The notes under the pieces: model-generated
What the model was told of the DNA's origin: nothing
The model's database searches: none
The model's input: the letters and a program-made list of their open reading frames with translations, nothing else
Position numbers and translations under genes: made by a program
Assembly: GCA_963774305.1 (NCBI GenBank)
Contig: CAVZEM010000005.1
Coordinates: 1 to 64,000, forward strand
Reading direction: 5' to 3'
Source: DASUPK01 sp963774305
Lineage (GTDB): Bacteria > Actinomycetota > Thermoleophilia > Solirubrobacterales > 70-9
Length of the DNA stretch: 64,000 nucleotides
In this document: positions 43,102 to 51,416 of the stretch, one piece after another
Layout: each line of letters opens with the position of its first letter
Position numbering within the stretch: position 1 is the stretch's first letter

Positions 43102-44756
43102 AGCGGCCAGCGCCGCTTCGGATGACACCCAGGCTCGGGTCCACGTCCCCGAGCGCAGCGTTCCCGGCGCCGAGCCGGAGCTCCGGGAGGTGGAGGGGAC
43201 CGCGCCCGCGCAGGCGACCGAGGAGGTCCTCGTTCTCGACTTCGGTGGCCAGTACAGCCAGCTGATCGCCCGCCGCATCCGCGAGTGCGGGGTCTTCAGC
43301 GAGCTGCTCCCGCACGACATTCCCCTCGAGCGGATCAAGGAGCGCGGACCGCAGAGGCCTAGTCCTCTCCGGCGGGCCGGCTTCGGTCTACGCCGAGGGC
43401 GCTCCGGCCCTTCGCAAGGAGCTGCTCGATCTCGGCATCCCCGTGCTCGGCATCTGTTACGGCATGCAGCTGATGGTCCATGAGCTCGGCGGCCGCGTCG
43501 AGCAGGCGCCGGCCGGAGAGTTCGGCCGCAGCGAGCTCACCCTCCGCGATGGCGGCGGCACCCTGCTCGAGGGCCTGCCCGCCGAGCAGCAGTGCTGGAT
43601 GAGCCACCGCGACACCGTCTTCGAGCCGCCGCCCGGGTTCACCGCTCTCGCCTCCAGCACCGAGTCGCCGGTCGCGGCGGTGGAGGACACCGAGCGCGGG
43701 CTCTACGGCATCCAGTTCCACCCCGAGGTCGTCCACACGCCCTACGGCACCGAGATCCTCACCCGCTTCCTGCGTGATGTCGCCGGCTGCAGGGAGAGGT
43801 GGTCGCCGGCGTCGGTGATCGAGGAGCAGGTCTCGGCGATCCAGGCCCAGGTCGGCGACGCGCGCGCGATCTGCGGCCTCTCAGGCGGGGTCGACTCGGC
43901 CACCGCCGCGCTCCTCGTCCATCGCGCCATCGGCGACCGGCTCACCTGCGTCTTCGTCGACCACGGGATGATGCGCAAGGACGAGGCCGAGCAGGTCGTC
44001 ACCGCCTTCCGCGAGGAGCATGGCATTCAGCTCGTGCACGTCGACGCCGCCGACCGCTTCCTCGACCGCCTCGCCGGTGTCGAGGATCCCGAGACTAAGC
44101 GGAAGATCATCGGCGAGGAGTTCATCCGCGTCTTCGAGGAGGAGGCCGGCAAGGTCGAGGACGCCCGCTTCCTCGTCCAGGGCACCCTCTACTCGGACGT
44201 GATCGAGTCCGGCGGCGACGGACGGGCTGCGGCCACGATCAAGTCGCACCACAACGTCGGCGGTCTGCCCGAGGAGATGGAGATGGAGCTCGTCGAGCCG
44301 CTGCGGATGCTCTTCAAAGACGAGGTTCGCGCCGTGGCGGCCGAGCTCGGGCTGCCCGAGCGATTCGTCTGGCGCCAGCCCTTCCCGGGTCCGGGCCTGG
44401 CGATCCGCGTGGTGGGCGGCGAGGTCACCCGCGAACGTCTCGAGATCGTCCGCGAGGCCGATGCGATCCTCCAGGAGGAGATCCGAGCCGCCGGTCTCTA
44501 CCGCCAGCTCTGGCAGTCCTTCTGCGTCCTGCCGGTCGTCCGCTCGGTCGGCGTCCAGGGCGACGAGCGCTCCTACGCCCACCCGGTCGTGATTCGCGCG
44601 GTCACCTCGGACGACGCGATGACGGCGGACTGGGCGCGCCTGCCCTACGACCTGCTGGAACGAGTCTCGAACCGGATCATCAACGAGGTCAGAGGCGTCA
44701 ACCGCGTGACGCTGGACCTCACATCCAAGCCGCCCGGCACGATCGAGTGGGAGTAG
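43094..44756 (+). CDS. guaA: GMP synthase (glutamine-hydrolysing), one-base frameshift in the assembly
   Basis: The N-terminus (LDFGGQYSQLIARRIREC after a ~45-residue extension) is in one frame from ATG 43094, and GLVLSGGPASVYAEGAP, VLGICYGMQLMVHELGG (catalytic Cys), QFHPEVVHTPYG, the ATP-pyrophosphatase loop GLSGGVDSATAALLV and the terminal PPGTIEWE are in the next. The break is an extra base in GCAG at 43351-43354; removing it gives exactly 554 codons. Because this enzyme is expected to be essential, the extra base is almost certainly a sequence error. Couples to the GuaB3 gene. Confidence 0.93.
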
Positions 44757-44850
44757 CGGCCACCAGGCCGCTCTCCTTTGGAGCGAAGGGCGAAGCCCGG
44801 AGCGACTTAGGCGGGGCGGCCGCTAGTGGCCGCGATCTGATGGCGAAGCC
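44757..44850. repeat. Dispersed intergenic repeat, copy C (full)
   Basis: The whole gap after guaA carries the blocks CAGGCCGCTC (44763-44772), GGGCGAAG, AGCGACTTAG, then GCGGCC-GCTAGT-GGCCGC (44816-44833) and GATCTGATGGCGAAGCC (ending 44850). It is the best copy for defining the unit of about 90 bases. It lies between convergent genes and could act as a bidirectional stop. Confidence 0.65.
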
Positions 44851-44859
44851 GGGTTCCAG

Positions 44860-45453
44860 CTACTCCGCGCTGTCGTAGAAGAGCCGCTTGCTGACCGAGT
44901 ACTGGCCGGGCGGAGGCTTCGGCTCCGTCTGGAGCTTGCCGCCCGAGAACTTGTCCCAGGCGCGCAGGTGGGGGAGAGGGTCGGTGCGGCTGCCGCCGGC
45001 GAACCAGCGGCCCTTCCAGAGCTCGAAGTGGAGGTGGCAGACGCCGCTGTCCGAGCCCGTCTGGCCGACGGAGCCGATGCGCTGGCCGACGTGGACTCGG
45101 CGGTCGACGCCGACTCGTGCACGGCCCTTCATGTGGCCGTAGACGAAGTCGAAGCGCGTGCCCTGGCCCCTGAGGACGATGTAGTTGCCATAGCCGTCGG
45201 AGTAGCCGGCCGATTTCACCACCGCGTCATGGGCGGCCACGATCGGGGTGCCGCACTCGGCGATGATGTCCTGGCCGGTGTGAACCGAGCCATCGGCACG
45301 CTTCGCGCCGAAGCCGGTCACGTCGAGGTTGCCGTAGTTGTGCGTTCCCCGGAGCGGGTAGCGGTAGCGCTGGGTGGCCGAGGCTGGAGCCGCCAGGGCG
45401 GCGACGGTAACCGCAACCGCTAGGAGGGCGAGGGCGACTCGGCGTCGGGGCAT
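44860..45453 (-). CDS. Secreted M23 (LytM) metallopeptidase
   Basis: From ATG 45453 a 197-residue protein with signal peptide VALALLAVAVTVAALAAPASA. The LytM domain shows the first zinc ligands in VHTGQDIIAECGTPIVAAHD (HxxxD), VYGHMKG, and the CHLHFELWKG H-x-H. Unlike many M23 proteins it is almost only the catalytic domain. It cleaves peptidoglycan cross-bridges or acts as an activator if inactive; all ligands are present here. Adjacent to a second M23 gene of similar layout. ATG 45474 is a longer alternative start. Confidence 0.9.
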   Translation of the reverse strand: MPRRRVALALLAVAVTVAALAAPASATQRYRYPLRGTHNYGNLDVTGFGAKRADGSVHTGQDIIAECGTPIVAAHDAVVKSAGYSDGYGNYIVLRGQGTRFDFVYGHMKGRARVGVDRRVHVGQRIGSVGQTGSDSGVCHLHFELWKGRWFAGGSRTDPLPHLRAWDKFSGGKLQTEPKPPPGQYSVSKRLFYDSAE

Positions 45454-45519
45454 GCCTGGTTCAGAACACAGCAAGGCCGCCGTTGTAGCACCCGTCCCGG
45501 AGCCCCGGGCGGGTGCGGG

Positions 45520-46116
45520 CTAGGCCTTGTAGCCCTGGTAGGTCTGGAGGTAGGGCATCGGGTTGACCGGGTGGCCGCCTCGATACCACTTGCCGAGCCA
45601 GAGCTCGAAGTGGAGGTGACACGCAGTGGCGTCGCCGGTCTGCCCGACGATCCCGATCTGCTGGCCCGGCTGGACGACCGTGCCCTTGGCGACGGAGGCC
45701 GTCGTGGCGAGGTGCGCGTACATGTAGTCCTGGTGGAGCTTCTTGTTCCGGATCACCACGTAGTTGCCGGCGAGGCTCTGGAAGCTCACGAACTTCACCT
45801 TCGCCCGGCTCACCGCGACGAGCGGCGTGCCGCAGGCGGCCATGATGTCCTGGCCCTGATGGATGTGGCCCTTGCGGGCGGCGCCGAAACCGTCGCCGAA
45901 GGTGTGCGCGCCGGCGACCGGGAAGATCATCGATCCGGTGGGCGCGGTGGTCGTCGTCGGGTCGGTCGTGGTGGTGGTGCCGGGGGCTCCGACTCCGCCG
46001 CTCTGGGCGAAGGCGGCCTGGGAGCCGAGCATGGAGATCGCGAGCGCCGCGGCAGCGATGATCGCCACCCTGCGGGGCTTGGGGCGAACCTGCTTGTCGT
46101 TCGACACGCTTGGCAC
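45520..46116 (-). CDS. Secreted M23 metallopeptidase under c-di-AMP riboswitch
   Basis: A 198-residue protein: signal peptide VAIIAAAALAISMLGSQAAFA, then a Thr/Pro-rich linker (TTTTTDPTTTTAP) and a LytM domain with zinc ligands HIHQGQDIMAACGTPLV, YMYAHLATTAS and CHLHFELWLG. Compared with the downstream M23 gene the domain is close in order and spacing, suggesting duplication. The leader 46126-46290 is a ydaO/yuaA-type c-di-AMP riboswitch, so its expression should fall or rise with c-di-AMP level. Envelope hydrolase. Confidence 0.9.
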   Translation of the reverse strand: MPSVSNDKQVRPKPRRVAIIAAAALAISMLGSQAAFAQSGGVGAPGTTTTTDPTTTTAPTGSMIFPVAGAHTFGDGFGAARKGHIHQGQDIMAACGTPLVAVSRAKVKFVSFQSLAGNYVVIRNKKLHQDYMYAHLATTASVAKGTVVQPGQQIGIVGQTGDATACHLHFELWLGKWYRGGHPVNPMPYLQTYQGYKA

Positions 46117-46125
46117 TCTCTCTGC

Positions 46126-46290
46126 GGCCTACGGAGTTAGCTGGCGGGCTCGCGCCGAGAGCGGCGCTACGAACCAGTTGGTTGCGATTCGCCCCTGGGG
46201 TGTGAACCCCTTTGGGTCCTCCGTTTCCCCCGAACTAGACGGGTTGCTCCTCGGCTTCGCCTACGGAGCACCCTCGCGTTATCGGGAGAA
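46126..46290 (-). promoter_or_regulatory. c-di-AMP riboswitch (ydaO/yuaA type)
   Basis: On the minus strand the leader carries the family's sequence anchors in order: a GGGGGAAAC block, GGACCC, AGGGGCGAATCGC (like the consensus GGGGUGAAUC), then CCCGCCAGCTAACTCCGTAGGC at the 3' end [the last 22 bases; key string AGCTAACTCCGTAGGC], which is the strongest mark of the class. It lies directly before the M23 gene (10 bases to the start at 46116). In actinobacteria this class sits before cell-wall hydrolase genes. Boundaries are approximate. Confidence 0.85.
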
Positions 46291-46310
46291 CTTGGCCTTG
46301 CTGGCGCGGC

Positions 46311-46353
46311 AGTATAACCAGAGGGCCGGGGGTCACCCCCCAGCCCTCTGGTT
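46311..46353 (-). terminator. Hairpin terminator after the osmoprotectant operon, with adjoining -10 element
   Basis: AACCAGAGGG (46316-46325) pairs with CCCTCTGGTT (46344-46353) and the inner GGGGG/CCCCC extends the stem; there is no T-run, a common actinobacterial form. It follows the transporter stop (46401) by 48 bases. On the minus strand TATACT (plus 46311-46316) abuts the hairpin and is a fair -10 for the riboswitch transcript. Confidence 0.5.
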
Positions 46354-46400
46354 CAGGCATGAAACGGGTCGCTGCTTACGCAGCGCCCTCGCGTCTACCG

Positions 46401-47384
46401 CTACTGGATGTAGCCGTCCTCCTTCAGGTACTGCGTGGCCACGGCGGCGGGATCCTGCTTGTCGATGTCGACCCGGGCGTTCAGCTCCTGCATGACAGGC
46501 AGCGTCAGGCCCTCTTGGACCTTCTCGATCGTCGCGGCGTAGTCCGGCCCGGCCTTCTGAACCGTTGCCTGGTCGGTCACCCAGATGACGTTGCCCGAGG
46601 GGAAGATCCCCTTGTCGTCCTGGAGCAGGACGTACTTGTCGGGGTTGGCCGAGAGCTGCGCGTCCGAGGTGAACACGATGGACGCGTCCGCCTGTCCCTT
46701 GTCGAGCACGGTGTAGCGGAGCCCGATGTCCACGGGGTTGAACGACTTGAACTGGAGCCCGTAGACGTCCTGCAGCCCGACCAGGCAGTCGGCCCGCTCG
46801 CGGCACTCTGGGGACCCGTAGAGGGTCAGATCCTGTGACTTGCCCTGGAGGTCCGAAATCTTCGTGACCCCGAGCTCGTCGGCCTTCGTCTTCAGCATCC
46901 CGAACGCGTTCGCGTCGGCGAACGGGGTCGGTGCGAATGCCGTCTCGCCCTTCGGCTCGAGCTGTTGCTTCGCCTGGTCGTACGCCTGCTGGGCATCCGC
47001 TGGAACCGACTTCGCGCCGAAGATCGACTCGAGCAGCGTGGAGGTGTACTCCGGGTAGCCGCTGATCTCCCCGTCCTGGAGCGCCTTGTACGCGATCACC
47101 TCGGAGCCCAGGTTCAGGTTGGTCTTCACGTCGTACCCCGCGGCCTGCAGGGCCTGTGCGTAGATGTTCCCGAGGATGTACTCCTCGGTGAAGTTCTTCG
47201 AACCCACCGTGAGCTGGATCCCCTTGTTGGCGGGGTTCTCCTTGATCAGGTTGGCGGAGTTGCCCCCACTCGTCCCGGTGTCGTTGTTGTCGTCGCCGCC
47301 CCCACAAGCGGCGACTCCGAGCGCGAGCACCAGCGCCGCAATCAGCGCGAAGGCCGCCCTAGTTCGCCAATGGCCGGTCACCAC
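46401..47384 (-). CDS. Osmoprotectant (glycine betaine/choline-type) ABC substrate-binding lipoprotein
   Basis: The signal peptide FALIALVLALGVAAC-type segment (residues ~10-25, lipobox VAAC) sets the start at GTG 47384, which has GAGGAG upstream; an earlier in-frame start at 47459 would lack these features. The fold starts at GIQLTVGSKNFTEEYILGNI, with IAYKALQDGEISGYPEYTS, YGSPECRERADCLVGLQ and DASIVFTSDAQL, all as in OpuCC/OsmX. Last gene of the operon with two permeases and the CBS-type ATPase. Confidence 0.9.
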   Translation of the reverse strand: MVTGHWRTRAAFALIAALVLALGVAACGGGDDNNDTGTSGGNSANLIKENPANKGIQLTVGSKNFTEEYILGNIYAQALQAAGYDVKTNLNLGSEVIAYKALQDGEISGYPEYTSTLLESIFGAKSVPADAQQAYDQAKQQLEPKGETAFAPTPFADANAFGMLKTKADELGVTKISDLQGKSQDLTLYGSPECRERADCLVGLQDVYGLQFKSFNPVDIGLRYTVLDKGQADASIVFTSDAQLSANPDKYVLLQDDKGIFPSGNVIWVTDQATVQKAGPDYAATIEKVQEGLTLPVMQELNARVDIDKQDPAAVATQYLKEDGYIQ

Positions 47385-47439
47385 GTGACTCTCCTCTCGT
47401 CTGGGAGCTAGCGCGCCCCCTGGAATGGACGGGGTGATC

Positions 47440-48171
47440 CTATGCGGCTGCGCCCGCACGCGCGAGCTTCAGGCCGCGCGGCGTGAGAGCCCACTGCAGG
47501 CCGGCGAGGCTGAGCTCGAGCGTCAGGGTGAGGAGCGCGATCAGGATCGCGCCCGCGACCACCCCGGCATCCCCGTAGACGTTCCGGCCGAGGATGTAGT
47601 CGCCGAGCGTGCTCACGCCCGCGAGCGAGGCCAGGGCGACGGTGGCGATGATGTTCACGGCCGCCGTGCGCACGCCGGCCATGATCGTCGGCACCGCCAG
47701 CGGCAGCTCGACGCGGAAGACGATCTGCAGAGCGTTCATTCCCATCCCTCGGCCCGCCTCGACGGCGTTTCGATCCACCTGGCTCATCCCCACATAGGTG
47801 TTGGTGAGGATCGGGGGGATCCCGAGCACGGCGAACGCGATGGTGACGTTGCCGAGCCCGACGCCGATGAACGCCGCCACAAAGGCGATCAGCGCGAGCT
47901 CCGGGACCGCCCGGCCGGCATTGCCGATGGCGACCGCGACGCCCTCTCCCCGCTGGAGGTGGCCGAGGATGACGCCGGCAGGGAGGGCGATCGCGACCGC
48001 CGCGCCGAGCGCCAGGAAGGTCACCTTGAGGTGCTGGCCGATCAGGTGGAGCGCCTGGTCGGGGCCTCCGACGAGCGTGCTCCCGGTGCGCGCCTCCTGC
48101 TGGTGGAAGATGAAGTTGAAGGCGTCGGTGAAGACGTTCAGGAGGCCGAGGTGAACGAAGGTCGAGTTCAC
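47440..48171 (-). CDS. Osmoprotectant ABC permease (second)
   Basis: A 243-residue inner-membrane protein from GTG 48171, which overlaps the first permease stop (GTGA); the longer frame from 48201 adds a short cytoplasmic lead only. Six helices; the EAA-type loop is EAGRGMGMNALQIVFRVELP. It closely parallels the other permease, as usual for OpuCB/OpuCD pairs. Confidence 0.9.
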   Translation of the reverse strand: MNSTFVHLGLLNVFTDAFNFIFHQQEARTGSTLVGGPDQALHLIGQHLKVTFLALGAAVAIALPAGVILGHLQRGEGVAVAIGNAGRAVPELALIAFVAAFIGVGLGNVTIAFAVLGIPPILTNTYVGMSQVDRNAVEAGRGMGMNALQIVFRVELPLAVPTIMAGVRTAAVNIIATVALASLAGVSTLGDYILGRNVYGDAGVVAGAILIALLTLTLELSLAGLQWALTPRGLKLARAGAAA

Positions 48172-48908
48172 GCTGTCGCCTCCCGGGGTGACCGCCGCCA
48201 CGGAGCGAGCAATCGCTGGACGATCAGCAGGGTCAGATCGAACGCGAGCGCCATCAGGATCGTCAGCCCCCCGGCGATCACGATGTTCGTCTTGAAGGTG
48301 ATCTGCTGATAGAGCGGCGCGCCGAGCGTGTCGACGTTCGCGAACACCATCAGGCTCGCGATGGCGACCGTCGAGACGGTCGCGATGCGAAGGCCGGCGA
48401 TGATCTCGGGCAGCGCCAGGGGCAGCTCAACGCGCCAGAGGAGCTGGCGGTCGGTCATTCCCATGCCCAGGCCGGCCTCCTTGCTCTCGGCGGGGACGTT
48501 GGCGAGCCCGGCCACGGTGTTCCGGTAGATGATCTGCAGCGTGTAGACGCTGAGGACGATGATCGCCGTGGTCCAGCCGAGGCCGGTGATCGGCAGCAGC
48601 AGGAAGATGAACGCCAGGGAGGGGATCGTGTAGAGCACGCCGGTGGCCCCGGTGAAGGTCGGGACCAGCCAGCGCCGGCCGTGCGAGAGCAGCGCCATCC
48701 CGAACGCAACCGCGAAGCCGATCGCGACCGCCACCAGCACGATCAGCAGGTGGTTGAGCAGGGGGGTCGTGTAGCGGTCGAAGTTGTCAATCGCCCAGCC
48801 GGGGCAGAAGGCCTTGTTCTGGGCCACGCAGCTGGCGTTCCCGCCCGTTCGCTTGTGGATCTCGACGGCGGCGAGCAGCGGGGCCAGCTTGGCGAGCGCA
48901 AGGGTCAT
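48168..48908 (-). CDS. Osmoprotectant ABC permease (first)
   Basis: A 246-residue permease with a ~50-residue N-terminal segment containing two cysteines (CVAQNKAFCPGW) on the outer side, then six helices. The coupling loop AGLGMGMTDRQLLWRVELP contacts the ATPase. Starts with ATGA overlap (48905-48908) with the ATPase and ends with GTGA into the second permease, so stoichiometry is set by coupling. Confidence 0.9.
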   Translation of the reverse strand: MTLALAKLAPLLAAVEIHKRTGGNASCVAQNKAFCPGWAIDNFDRYTTPLLNHLLIVLVAVAIGFAVAFGMALLSHGRRWLVPTFTGATGVLYTIPSLAFIFLLLPITGLGWTTAIIVLSVYTLQIIYRNTVAGLANVPAESKEAGLGMGMTDRQLLWRVELPLALPEIIAGLRIATVSTVAIASLMVFANVDTLGAPLYQQITFKTNIVIAGGLTILMALAFDLTLLIVQRLLAPWRRSPREATA

Positions 48909-50074
48909 ACGTCTCGTGGCCGCTCGACGGCGGCGTGCTCCTCCACCTTGGCCTCGGGAGAGACGAGGAACTCCGAGATGATCTCGACGGAGAGCACCCC
49001 GCCGATCCGCCCCTGCGGGTCCGTCACGGGCGCGTACTGGGTCTCGGTCTGCAGGAGGTCGGCAAGTGCGTCCCGCATCACGTCATCGAGGTCCAGAATT
49101 GGCTCGGGCCCGGTGTCGGGGTTCTGGGGAACCGTCTCGCCTCTCAGATCGGCATCCGAGAGCCAGCCGATAGGCCGGCGCTCGGAGTCGACGACGAGGG
49201 CATGTGGGACCTCGGCGCCCTCGAGCTTGGTCTTCACCTCGGCAGTCGGCTGGCCGACGTACGCCAGCGGGGCCTCCCAGAGGTCGATGTCCCTCACCCT
49301 CATCAGTGCGAGTCGCTTCAGGGCGCGGTCGGCGCCGACGAAGTCCTCGACGAAATCGTCGGCCGGCGCCATCAGGAGCTCGGCAGGGGTCGCGTACTGG
49401 GCGAGGTGGCCACCCTGCTTGAGGATCGCGATCCGGTCGCCCATCTTGATCGCCTCGTCGATGTCGTGGGTGACGAAGAGGACGGTCTTCTGGATCTCGG
49501 CCTGAAGGCGGAGGAACTCGTTCTGGAGGCGCTCCCGGCTGATCGGGTCGATCGCGCCGAAGGGCTCGTCCATCAGCATCACCGGCGGGTCGGCGGCGAG
49601 GGCCCGGGCGACGCCGATCCTCTGCTGCTGGCCGCCGGAGAGCTGGCTCGGGAAGCGGTCGCCGAGCCCTGGGTCGAGCCCGATCACGTCGAACAGCTCG
49701 CGGACCCGCTTCTGGGTGCGGTCCCGGTCCCAGCCGAGCAGCTTCGGGACCGTGGCAATGTTGTCGGCGATCGTCCGGTGGGGAAAGAGGCCGGTCTGCT
49801 GGATCACGTAGCCCATCTCCCGGCGCAGCTCGGTCGGGTCGCGGTCCCACACGGAGGTGTCGCCGATCAGGATGTCGCCCTCCGTGATCTCGACGGTCCG
49901 GTTCGCCATCCGCATCGCGGTGGTCTTCCCGCAGCCCGAGGGTCCGACCAGGACACAGATGTCACCGGCCGGCACATCCAGGGAGAGGTGGTTGATCGCG
50001 GGCTCGGTCTGACCCGGGTACCGCTTGGTGACGTCCCGGTAGGAAACCGACGCGGCTTGGTGGCCAGCCTCCAC
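48905..50074 (-). CDS. Osmoprotectant ABC transporter ATPase with CBS domains (OpuCA/ProV type)
   Basis: A 389-residue protein. ABC domain: Walker A GPSGCGKTT, Q-loop VIQQTGLFPHRTIADNI, signature LSGGQQQR, Walker B MLMDEPFGAIDP and VTHDIDEAIKMGDR. Residues ~260-380 hold two CBS motifs (HALVVDSERRPIGWLSDADL and YAPVTDPQGRIGGVLSVEII), which in OpuA-type systems sense ionic strength or bind c-di-AMP. First gene of the operon. The c-di-AMP riboswitch next to this operon makes control by that signal a good hypothesis. Confidence 0.92.
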   Translation of the reverse strand: MEAGHQAASVSYRDVTKRYPGQTEPAINHLSLDVPAGDICVLVGPSGCGKTTAMRMANRTVEITEGDILIGDTSVWDRDPTELRREMGYVIQQTGLFPHRTIADNIATVPKLLGWDRDRTQKRVRELFDVIGLDPGLGDRFPSQLSGGQQQRIGVARALAADPPVMLMDEPFGAIDPISRERLQNEFLRLQAEIQKTVLFVTHDIDEAIKMGDRIAILKQGGHLAQYATPAELLMAPADDFVEDFVGADRALKRLALMRVRDIDLWEAPLAYVGQPTAEVKTKLEGAEVPHALVVDSERRPIGWLSDADLRGETVPQNPDTGPEPILDLDDVMRDALADLLQTETQYAPVTDPQGRIGGVLSVEIISEFLVSPEAKVEEHAAVERPRDV

Positions 50075-50100
50075 TGTGCGCGATCCTACTCCCGCGATTG

Positions 50101-50130
50101 TTGGCGAAGCCCGTGAACCCTGGCTATCAT
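50101..50130 (+). promoter_or_regulatory. Candidate promoter of rplM-rpsI
   Basis: TTGGCG (50101-50106) and TATCAT (50125-50130, five of six) with an 18-base spacer in the short gap before rplM. Transcription would start near 50137, directly at the 5' arm of the GCCGCG hairpin. No other strong -10 is seen in the gap 50075-50163. Confidence 0.5.
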
Positions 50131-50136
50131 CCGCCG

Positions 50137-50163
50137 GCCGCGGATTGGTGCGCGGCTCTTTTT
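50137..50163 (+). promoter_or_regulatory. Hairpin plus T-run in the rplM leader
   Basis: GCCGCG (50137-50142), an 8-base loop, CGCGGC (50151-50156), then TCTTTTT up to the ATG at 50164. This looks like an intrinsic terminator placed directly in front of the ribosomal-protein start codon, at the very 5' end of the predicted transcript. It could be an autogenous attenuator (an L13 leader) or a 5' stabilising hairpin. Confidence 0.45.
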
Positions 50164-50616
50164 ATGGCCACAGCGACAGCGATGAAGACCTACCAGGCGA
50201 ACGCCCAGGACCGCGAGCGGGACTGGTACGTCGTCGATGCCGAGGGCAAGACGCTCGGCCGGCTCGCGACCCAGATTGCGGACGTACTGCGAGGGAAGCG
50301 CAAGCCGACCTATACGCCGCACGTCGACGTCGGCGACTTCGTGATCGTCATCAACGCCGAGAGGATCGCTGTGACCGGCAAGAAGCGCGAGGACAAGCTC
50401 TACTGGCGGCACAGCGGATACCCGGGCGGCATTCGCTCCCGGACCCTCGGCGAGCTGCTCGAGCAGCGGCCGGAGGAGGTCATCCGCAAGGCCGTCAAGG
50501 GCATGATCCCCCGCAACCGGCTCGGCCGCCAGCAGCTCCGCAAGCTCAAGGTCTACGCCGGCCCCGAGCATCCCCACCAGGCCCAGCAGCCCAAGCAACT
50601 CGACATCCAGACTTGA
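50164..50616 (+). CDS. rplM: Ribosomal protein L13
   Basis: About 150 residues from ATG 50164; ATG 50182 (MKTYQ) is the more usual L13 start and would drop six residues. DRERDWYVVDAEGKTLGRLA, TYTPHVDVGDFVIVINAERI, KLYWRHSGYPGG, AVKGMIPRNRLGRQQLRKLK and YAGPEHPHQAQQP are conserved. Large-subunit assembly protein. The upstream frame from 50098 is not part of the protein. The TGA overlaps the rpsI start (TGATG). Confidence 0.95.
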   Translation: MATATAMKTYQANAQDRERDWYVVDAEGKTLGRLATQIADVLRGKRKPTYTPHVDVGDFVIVINAERIAVTGKKREDKLYWRHSGYPGGIRSRTLGELLEQRPEEVIRKAVKGMIPRNRLGRQQLRKLKVYAGPEHPHQAQQPKQLDIQT

Positions 50617-51404
50617 TGACAGACGAAGAGCAGCAGCAGCCCGACGAGGGCACTCCCGAGGAGCAGCAGGCCGACGAGCAGGCGGCTCCCGAGGAGGCGC
50701 TCGCCGAGGATGCTGCCACTGAGGACGACACCCCCGCCGAGGAGGCCGCAGCTCCCGCCGAGGAGGCTCCCGCCGAGGAGCCGGCGCCAGAGAAACCCGC
50801 TGAGGCCGCGCAGGCCCAGGGCAAGCAGAAGAAGGAGGAGGTCGTCCCCGGCGCCGAGCTCGATCCGATCGCGCTCGAGCCAGACCGTCCGCTGGACGCC
50901 GAGGAGCGCGCCCGCCAGGAGGCCGAGGAGGAGGAGCGCGCCCGGCGCGAGCGCGAGCTGATCGGCGAGGTCGACGAGACCGCGCCCCTGGCCGCGCAGC
51001 CCGCGAAGCTCTCCGGCGACGCCAGCTACTCCGCGACCGGAAAGCGGAAGTCCTCGGTTGCTCGCGTAATCCTGCGGCCCGGCGACGGCAGCATCCAGGT
51101 CAACAAGCGCACCCTCGAGGAGTACTTCCCGCGCGCGTACCTGCAGACGGTCGCCAAGCAGGCGCTTGTCCAGAGCGGCTATGAGGGCAACGTCAACGTG
51201 CGCGTTCGTGTGCACGGCGGCGGCATCTCCGGCCAGGCGGCCGCCGTCCGCCACGGCATCGCTCGCGCGCTCTGCGACGTTGACCCGGCGCTTCGCCCCG
51301 AGCTGAAGCGCCGGGGCATGCTGACCCGTGACTCACGGGTCAAGGAACGCCGCAAGGCGGGCCTGAAGAAGGCCCGCAAGAAGCCTCAGTTCTCGAAGCG
51401 CTAG
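50616..51404 (+). CDS. rpsI: Ribosomal protein S9 with long acidic N-terminal extension
   Basis: A 262-residue protein whose last ~130 residues are ordinary S9 (YSATGKRKSSVARVILRPGD, PRAYLQTVAKQALVQSGYEG, HGGGISGQAAAVRHGIARAL, GMLTRDSRVKERRKAGLKKA, ending KPQFSKR). The first ~130 residues are Glu/Pro/Ala/Gln-rich and unstructured (EEAAAPAEEAPAEEPAPEK), far longer than S9 usually has. The start ATG 50616 is fixed by its overlap with the rplM stop. Confidence 0.92.
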   Translation: MTDEEQQQPDEGTPEEQQADEQAAPEEALAEDAATEDDTPAEEAAAPAEEAPAEEPAPEKPAEAAQAQGKQKKEEVVPGAELDPIALEPDRPLDAEERARQEAEEEERARRERELIGEVDETAPLAAQPAKLSGDASYSATGKRKSSVARVILRPGDGSIQVNKRTLEEYFPRAYLQTVAKQALVQSGYEGNVNVRVRVHGGGISGQAAAVRHGIARALCDVDPALRPELKRRGMLTRDSRVKERRKAGLKKARKKPQFSKR

Positions 51405-51416
51405 CGTCCGCCGCGC

